From the NCBI GenBank assembly GCA_945613785.1, contig CALZAJ010000051.1, positions 1 through 9,493 of the forward strand: a stretch of DNA of 9,493 nucleotides, read 5' to 3'. This DNA is from an uncultured Verrucomicrobiota bacterium (GTDB lineage: Bacteria > Verrucomicrobiota > Kiritimatiellia > RFP12 > UBA1067). A program made the translations under genes and the position numbers. Below, piece by piece: positions 5,991 to 9,493 of the stretch. The notes under the pieces were generated by a model. That model did not search any database. It saw only the letters and a program-made list of their open reading frames with translations, and was not told where the DNA came from. Position 1 is the stretch's first letter. Every line of letters starts with the position of its first letter.

Positions 5991-7477
5991 TCCTCTGTTT
6001 CAACCTTCTCCGCGCCGACCAGTTTCGTATCCGTACCGGCAACCGATTCCGAAAGCGGCGGGGACAGCGAGACCTCCTCGCCCGCCGAAAGCCCCGCGAC
6101 GATCCGCACGAAGCGTCCGTTCGCCAGTCCCGGCTCGACTTTCCGACGGACATCGCCCGCCGCGGTCTTCACCCACACGAACGAGTCGCCGGCGATCCGC
6201 ACCACGCACTGCACGGGAACATAGACCGTCTTCTCGTACTGCTCGACGATGATCTCAACCTTGCAGCCGAGGCCGTTCTTGATCTCGCCCGCGCCGCCCT
6301 CGATCGCGACTTCCGTCGGATACTCCTTGAGATCCTGGTTCATCCAGCGCCGCTCGTTGTCCGGCATCGGCGCAATCTTCCGGACGCGGCCCGGGAAGAC
6401 CTTGCCCGGGACGGCATCGCAACGGACGCGGACGGGCATGCCCGTGACCACGCTCTTGAGATTCGCCTCATGCAGGTTGATCTTGGCGATGAAGGTGTCG
6501 GCCGTCGGCAGACGGATCAGCGCCTGTCGCTCCCAGACCTCCTGTCCCTCCTGCAACGGCTCGCGTGAACGGAAGCCCTCGTTCGCATAGACGACCTGTC
6601 CGCTGCGCGGCGCCCGGATGGTGGCCTTTGCGATCTGGTTCGTCAGCTTGTCATATTTCTGCTGCTGCTTGCGAAACTCGCTCTCCTTTGCGCGCAGGTC
6701 GCTCTCCGCCTTCGCAATCGCGGAGGCGGCCTTCTTCTTGGTGCGGATCAGCGCCATCTCCTTCTGCTTCATGTCGCTGCGGTACTTGGCGAGATCGCGG
6801 CGATGCGTGTAGGTCTCGAGCAGTTCGAGTTCGCGCCGGGCGCTCTCGAGCGTCAGCTGACTCGACTTCCAGCTCAGCTCGTCGCTCTCCAGTTCCGTCT
6901 CAGAGATGAACTTCTCGTCGAAGAGCTTCTTCGACCACTCGTACTTGTCCTTCGCCTGCTTGACCTGCTGTTCCTTGAGCGTGAGCTGTCCCTTCTGGTC
7001 GGTCAGCTTCGCCGGATACTCACCTTCCTCGTACTTGGCGAGATCCTCCTTCGCGAACAGGTAACTCTCCTCCGCAAGCTCAACGTCCGAGGCCGCTTGG
7101 TTCTTCTGGATCTCCAGTTCCTCGCGGGCCACCTCGAGGGCGCTCCTCGCGTTCTGAATCGTGATCTCCTGACTGTCCTTCTCGTCGATCTTGGCGGAGA
7201 CATCGAGCTGCACAAGCACATCGCCCTCCTGGACCATCGTCCCTTCGGGGATGAGAGAAATGATGCTGACGCGGCCCTGGACCTCGTTCTTCAGCACGAT
7301 CTGCTGACTCGGCGCGATCTCGCCGAACTCCTCGACGCTGATCACGAGCGGACCCTCCGCCGCCGTCGCATACAGCGTCGCCGGGCCTTCCGATGCGGGT
7401 CCCCGCCGCAGCAGCAGGAATCCGACGAGCGCCACCGCCACCAGCGCACCCGCCCAGAACAGTTTCTTCATCTTCAT
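5987..7477 (-). CDS. HlyD/MacA-like periplasmic adaptor (membrane fusion protein) with long coiled-coil hairpin
   Basis: Adaptors of this family bridge an inner-membrane transporter and an outer-membrane channel. The 496-residue protein begins MKMKKLFW, followed by one hydrophobic helix (about 7-23), so it is anchored in the inner membrane with the body in the periplasm. A first half of a lipoyl/biotinyl-like domain lies near 42-92 (EVQGRVSIISLIPEGTMVQE). A long charged helical region (about 100-285) rich in Glu, Lys, Gln and Ala follows. The second lipoyl half (ATIRAPRSGQVVYA, 285-298) and a beta-barrel domain with INLHEANLKSVVTGMPVRV (333-351) come next, then a C-terminal membrane-proximal domain (about 385-475). 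E. coli MacA has 371 residues; the excess is mostly coiled coil. I chose the ATG at 7477 because it forms an ATGA overlap with the preceding stop and starts a typical Lys-rich membrane anchor; a GTG at 7540 would add arginine-rich residues inside the upstream gene. An AAGGG-type motif lies about 10 bases upstream. Confidence 0.92.
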   Translation of the reverse strand: MKMKKLFWAGALVAVALVGFLLLRRGPASEGPATLYATAAEGPLVISVEEFGEIAPSQQIVLKNEVQGRVSIISLIPEGTMVQEGDVLVQLDVSAKIDEKDSQEITIQNARSALEVAREELEIQKNQAASDVELAEESYLFAKEDLAKYEEGEYPAKLTDQKGQLTLKEQQVKQAKDKYEWSKKLFDEKFISETELESDELSWKSSQLTLESARRELELLETYTHRRDLAKYRSDMKQKEMALIRTKKKAASAIAKAESDLRAKESEFRKQQQKYDKLTNQIAKATIRAPRSGQVVYANEGFRSREPLQEGQEVWERQALIRLPTADTFIAKINLHEANLKSVVTGMPVRVRCDAVPGKVFPGRVRKIAPMPDNERRWMNQDLKEYPTEVAIEGGAGEIKNGLGCKVEIIVEQYEKTVYVPVQCVVRIAGDSFVWVKTAAGDVRRKVEPGLANGRFVRIVAGLSAGEEVSLSPPLSESVAGTDTKLVGAEKVETEE

Positions 7478-9381
7478 TCGCGTTTTCCCTTCCGGCCCTT
7501 CTCGACCACACCGAGCGCGACGAGGTCGGCCTCCTTCCACGTACCGTTGACGGACACCTCGAGCAGTCCCAGGTCACGCTGCAACGCCAGTTCCTGGTTC
7601 TTGTAATTGACCATCGCGGCATAAAGGGAGTTCTTCGCGGAGACAAGCGAGTCCTGCGCCTCCAACATGACGGTCATGTCCGCCCGGCCCGCCTGCAGCA
7701 GGATTTCCTGGTTGCGGACGCGACGCTCCGCCAGGTTCATCGCGAGATACTGGATGAGCAGGTTGTCCTTCGTCTGGCTCATCGCGCGCATGTCCGAACG
7801 GATCGTGCTCTTCAGCTCGTCCTCCGCCTGCTGATACGCGCGCACGGCGACCTCGACGGAGATGAGGGCGTTGCGGTAAGAGTTGCGCTCGCTGCGGCGC
7901 TCGATCGGGAGGTCGACGGTCAGGAGCGGATTGAGCGAATAATCGCGGGGATGGAGACGTCCGTGATCGACGCCCGACCGCCGCGAGGACGGACCGACGG
8001 TATCCGCGAAATTCGCGGCGGACGCCCCGAGCGTCACTTCCGCCCGCAAGGCGTCCTCTGCGACGAGGAGCTTGCGCTGCGCGTCCTCCACCGCATCACG
8101 ACTGGACACGAAATCCAGTCGGTTCGAGAAGGCGATCTCGATCGCACGGTCCGTACGCGCCTTCAGATCGCCGTCGTCGACCGAGTCAGGGTCTTCGAGA
8201 ACGATCCGTCCCTGCTCGTCATCCTTTCCCATGTCATACGGCGCGACCTCGAGGTCCACGAAGTCAGCGACATAGGACTCGAGTGCGGCCAGGTCGTTCT
8301 CCCGAGGCTCGATGCGCGCATCCGGCGGCAGGCCCAGCGTCATCTTGAAGGAGTCCTTCGTCGCCTCATAGTTCTGGCACGAGGCAATCCAGCTGGCCTT
8401 CGACGACAATTCGCTCTGATGCGCCTGCTCGAACTGCGACTGCGACATGCGGCTGGCCTCTGACATCCGATACGAGCGACGCGTCGAGCGGATGACGCGA
8501 CGGAAGGCCTCGTCCTGGTTCTGTTGCTGACGCTTCGCCAGCACCAGGGAGAGATAGGCCGACTCGATCTGACAGATAAAGGTCCGCTTGTACTGCTCGA
8601 AGTCACGAACGGCATAGACGAAGTCACGCTGCGCCTGCGTCAGGGACTCGGTGTTGACGAGCTCGCCTGATCCGCGCAACAAGGGAATCGAAATGCTGAG
8701 ATCAGCGGAGGACCCCCAGGCCGTCCGCGTATCCCCCGTCAACATGCCCGCGAGATTCGCCATGATCGATCCGGTGACACGAATGCCGTTGCGGAATTTG
8801 CGGCTCAACTGGAGACGGCCGCTTTCGTCATGAGAGACGCTGTGGTTGGCGACAGCGCGACGTTCGGACGGATCGCGATTGACGGACAGCGACGACGAAA
8901 GCGTCGAAGAGAAGATCGTGCGGAACGTGTCGTCTTCGAGATCCATCGCGAGGGCCGTGCGAAAAAGCGATTCCTTGCGGGCTTTGTAGGCCGGGGAGTT
9001 GTAGGCCGCGATGCGCACGGCATCCACAAGTCCGATCTCCAACGCATTCGTACCGCCCGACCAGACCGCCAGGGACTCGTCCGTCCCGCCCGGCAGGAGT
9101 CTGTCCCCCGCCCGCCAGTAACGATTGGTCGGAATGTCTCGGATGCCGAAACTTGCCGGATCGTTCACCCGAAGCTGCTGATCCAACATCAGACGACGAC
9201 GCAAGGTGTCCGCCGGCGTCTCGATGTCAAACTCCTCCACCTTGCCGGTCACCTGCTCTTGATAAGCCGAAAGATAGGCCTTCGACGTTGCATCAGCCTC
9301 GCGTCGGTAGTCCTGCGCATTCTTGCAGCCCTCGGCCGCCAGCAACAGGAAAATAAAGATTGCTATGGTCTTATCTCTCAT
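7474..9381 (-). CDS. TolC-like outer-membrane efflux protein, probable lipoprotein
   Basis: Outer-membrane factors form trimeric channels across the outer membrane and periplasm. This 635-residue protein has a short positive N-terminus and a hydrophobic stretch (about 5-17) ending in AAEGC, so Cys19 may be lipidated, although Glu at -2 is not a standard lipobox residue. An N-terminal extension (20-110) precedes the first TolC repeat (about 115-350), which includes VDAVRIAAYNSPAYKARKES, a beta-strand region with SIPLLRGSGEL (231-241) typical of the family, and long helices rich in Gln, Ser and Arg. An acidic linker (about 362-406) separates it from the second repeat (about 408-610), which has AIEIAFSNRLDF, TVDLPIERR and a closing helix LLQAGRADMTVMLEAQDSLV. 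TolC has 471 mature residues, so this is a large member. It is the first gene of the pump operon, with no Shine-Dalgarno and a TATAAT 8 bases before its ATG; its stop overlaps the adaptor start as ATGA. Confidence 0.88.
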   Translation of the reverse strand: MRDKTIAIFIFLLLAAEGCKNAQDYRREADATSKAYLSAYQEQVTGKVEEFDIETPADTLRRRLMLDQQLRVNDPASFGIRDIPTNRYWRAGDRLLPGGTDESLAVWSGGTNALEIGLVDAVRIAAYNSPAYKARKESLFRTALAMDLEDDTFRTIFSSTLSSSLSVNRDPSERRAVANHSVSHDESGRLQLSRKFRNGIRVTGSIMANLAGMLTGDTRTAWGSSADLSISIPLLRGSGELVNTESLTQAQRDFVYAVRDFEQYKRTFICQIESAYLSLVLAKRQQQNQDEAFRRVIRSTRRSYRMSEASRMSQSQFEQAHQSELSSKASWIASCQNYEATKDSFKMTLGLPPDARIEPRENDLAALESYVADFVDLEVAPYDMGKDDEQGRIVLEDPDSVDDGDLKARTDRAIEIAFSNRLDFVSSRDAVEDAQRKLLVAEDALRAEVTLGASAANFADTVGPSSRRSGVDHGRLHPRDYSLNPLLTVDLPIERRSERNSYRNALISVEVAVRAYQQAEDELKSTIRSDMRAMSQTKDNLLIQYLAMNLAERRVRNQEILLQAGRADMTVMLEAQDSLVSAKNSLYAAMVNYKNQELALQRDLGLLEVSVNGTWKEADLVALGVVEKGRKGKRE

Positions 9382-9385
9382 TATT

Positions 9386-9409
9386 TGAGATTATATACGA
9401 GAAATCTCA
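9386..9409. promoter_or_regulatory. 24-base dyad over the efflux promoter, candidate operator
   Basis: TGAGATT (9386-9392) and AATCTCA (9403-9409) are perfect 7-base inverted arms separated by 10 bases. They enclose the -10 hexamer of the pump promoter, a position where a dimeric repressor would block polymerase. No regulator gene is present in the window, so the partner protein is unknown. A chance dyad in A/T-rich promoter DNA cannot be excluded. Confidence 0.42.
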
Positions 9410-9418
9410 GGCATGCAA
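9390..9418 (-). promoter_or_regulatory. Candidate promoter of the efflux operon
   Basis: On the minus strand TTGCAT (9413-9418) is followed by a 17-base spacer and a perfect TATAAT (9390-9395). The outer-membrane factor ATG comes 8 bases after the hexamer, so transcription would begin at or next to the start codon. No Shine-Dalgarno is present between the hexamer and the ATG. The -35 matches TTGACA at its first three bases only. Confidence 0.62.
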
Positions 9419-9443
9419 TACACGAATGGATAAACCCCGTAAT

Positions 9444-9491
9444 GGGTTAGTCGGTTGCACGGCTCGTTCCTCGCCGCGAACCGACTAACCC
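9444..9491. repeat. 48-base hairpin (perfect 13-base inverted repeat with nested stem)
   Basis: GGGTTAGTCGGTT (9444-9456) pairs perfectly with AACCGACTAACCC (9479-9491) around a 22-base centre. Within the centre CGGC (9460-9463) can pair with GCCG (9473-9476) around a 9-base loop, extending the structure past a small internal loop. No T run follows on either strand, so it is not a standard intrinsic terminator. It resembles dispersed REP-like palindromes in form, but no second copy occurs in this window. It lies at the window edge, between the pump promoter and whatever lies upstream. Confidence 0.7.
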
Positions 9492-9493
9492 GC

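Noticed and set aside
5987..7540. Earlier GTG start for the adaptor at 7540
   Set aside because: It would add 21 arginine/glycine-rich residues ahead of a normal MKMKK membrane anchor and overlap the upstream gene by 67 bases. The ATG at 7477 gives the ATGA junction seen at the other two pump boundaries.
7393..8463. Plus-strand open frame (about 356 codons) opposite the adaptor and outer-membrane factor genes
   Set aside because: It has arginine-rich low-complexity composition, no domain, and spans the junction of two well-supported minus-strand genes, so it is an antisense shadow. The same applies to the plus-strand frames at 1254-2093, 4768-5643 and 6803-7606.
9444..9491. Integron attC recombination site
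   Set aside because: The arms are ordered GTTAG...CTAAC, the reverse of an attC (RYYYAAC...GTTRRRY). GTTAGTC also breaks the GTTRRRY consensus, and no integrase or cassette is seen.
9444..9491. Classical rho-independent terminator
   Set aside because: Neither flank has a T run after the stem on the relevant strand.

Overview
The window is GC-rich, almost fully coding DNA from a Gram-negative (diderm) bacterium. All eight genes I can support lie on the minus strand and read from right to left. The diderm call rests on a complete tripartite efflux system, including an outer-membrane factor. The proteins feel closest to the PVC group (Verrucomicrobia/Kiritimatiellota-like lineages), but that is an impression from sequence style, not something shown here. 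Only about 200 bases lie outside genes: a 112-base right-hand intergenic end, 36 bases between the pump operon and tkt, and 55 bases between tkt and purB.

Right half (9381 to 4027): a four-gene operon for a MacAB-TolC-type export pump, in the order outer-membrane factor (TolC-like), periplasmic adaptor (HlyD/MacA-like), ABC ATPase (MacB/LolD-like) and MacB-type permease. Each of the three junctions is an ATGA stop/start overlap, so the genes are very likely translationally coupled and made in fixed proportion. The ATPase and permease are separate chains, whereas in E. coli MacB they are fused. The substrate cannot be read from the sequence. Upstream of the operon is a promoter-like TATAAT lying inside a 24-base dyad, and further out a striking 48-base hairpin of unknown role at the window edge.

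Left half (3990 to 1): a housekeeping cluster of transketolase (tkt, pentose phosphate pathway), adenylosuccinate lyase (purB, purine synthesis), a short precorrin-2 dehydrogenase/siroheme-synthase N-domain protein, and the first 49 residues of porphobilinogen synthase (hemB), which runs off the left edge. The last three are packed tightly: 1 base between purB and the dehydrogenase gene, and a 22-base overlap into hemB. The two tetrapyrrole genes act early (hemB) and at the siroheme branch (dehydrogenase) of one pathway.

The most interesting signals are regulatory. Both transcription units open with a TATAAT hexamer only 8-9 bases before the ATG and with no Shine-Dalgarno sequence, which predicts leaderless (or nearly leaderless) mRNAs. 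Several internal genes do carry Shine-Dalgarno motifs. I see no mobile element, CRISPR array, RNA gene or clearly novel defence or biosynthetic system.
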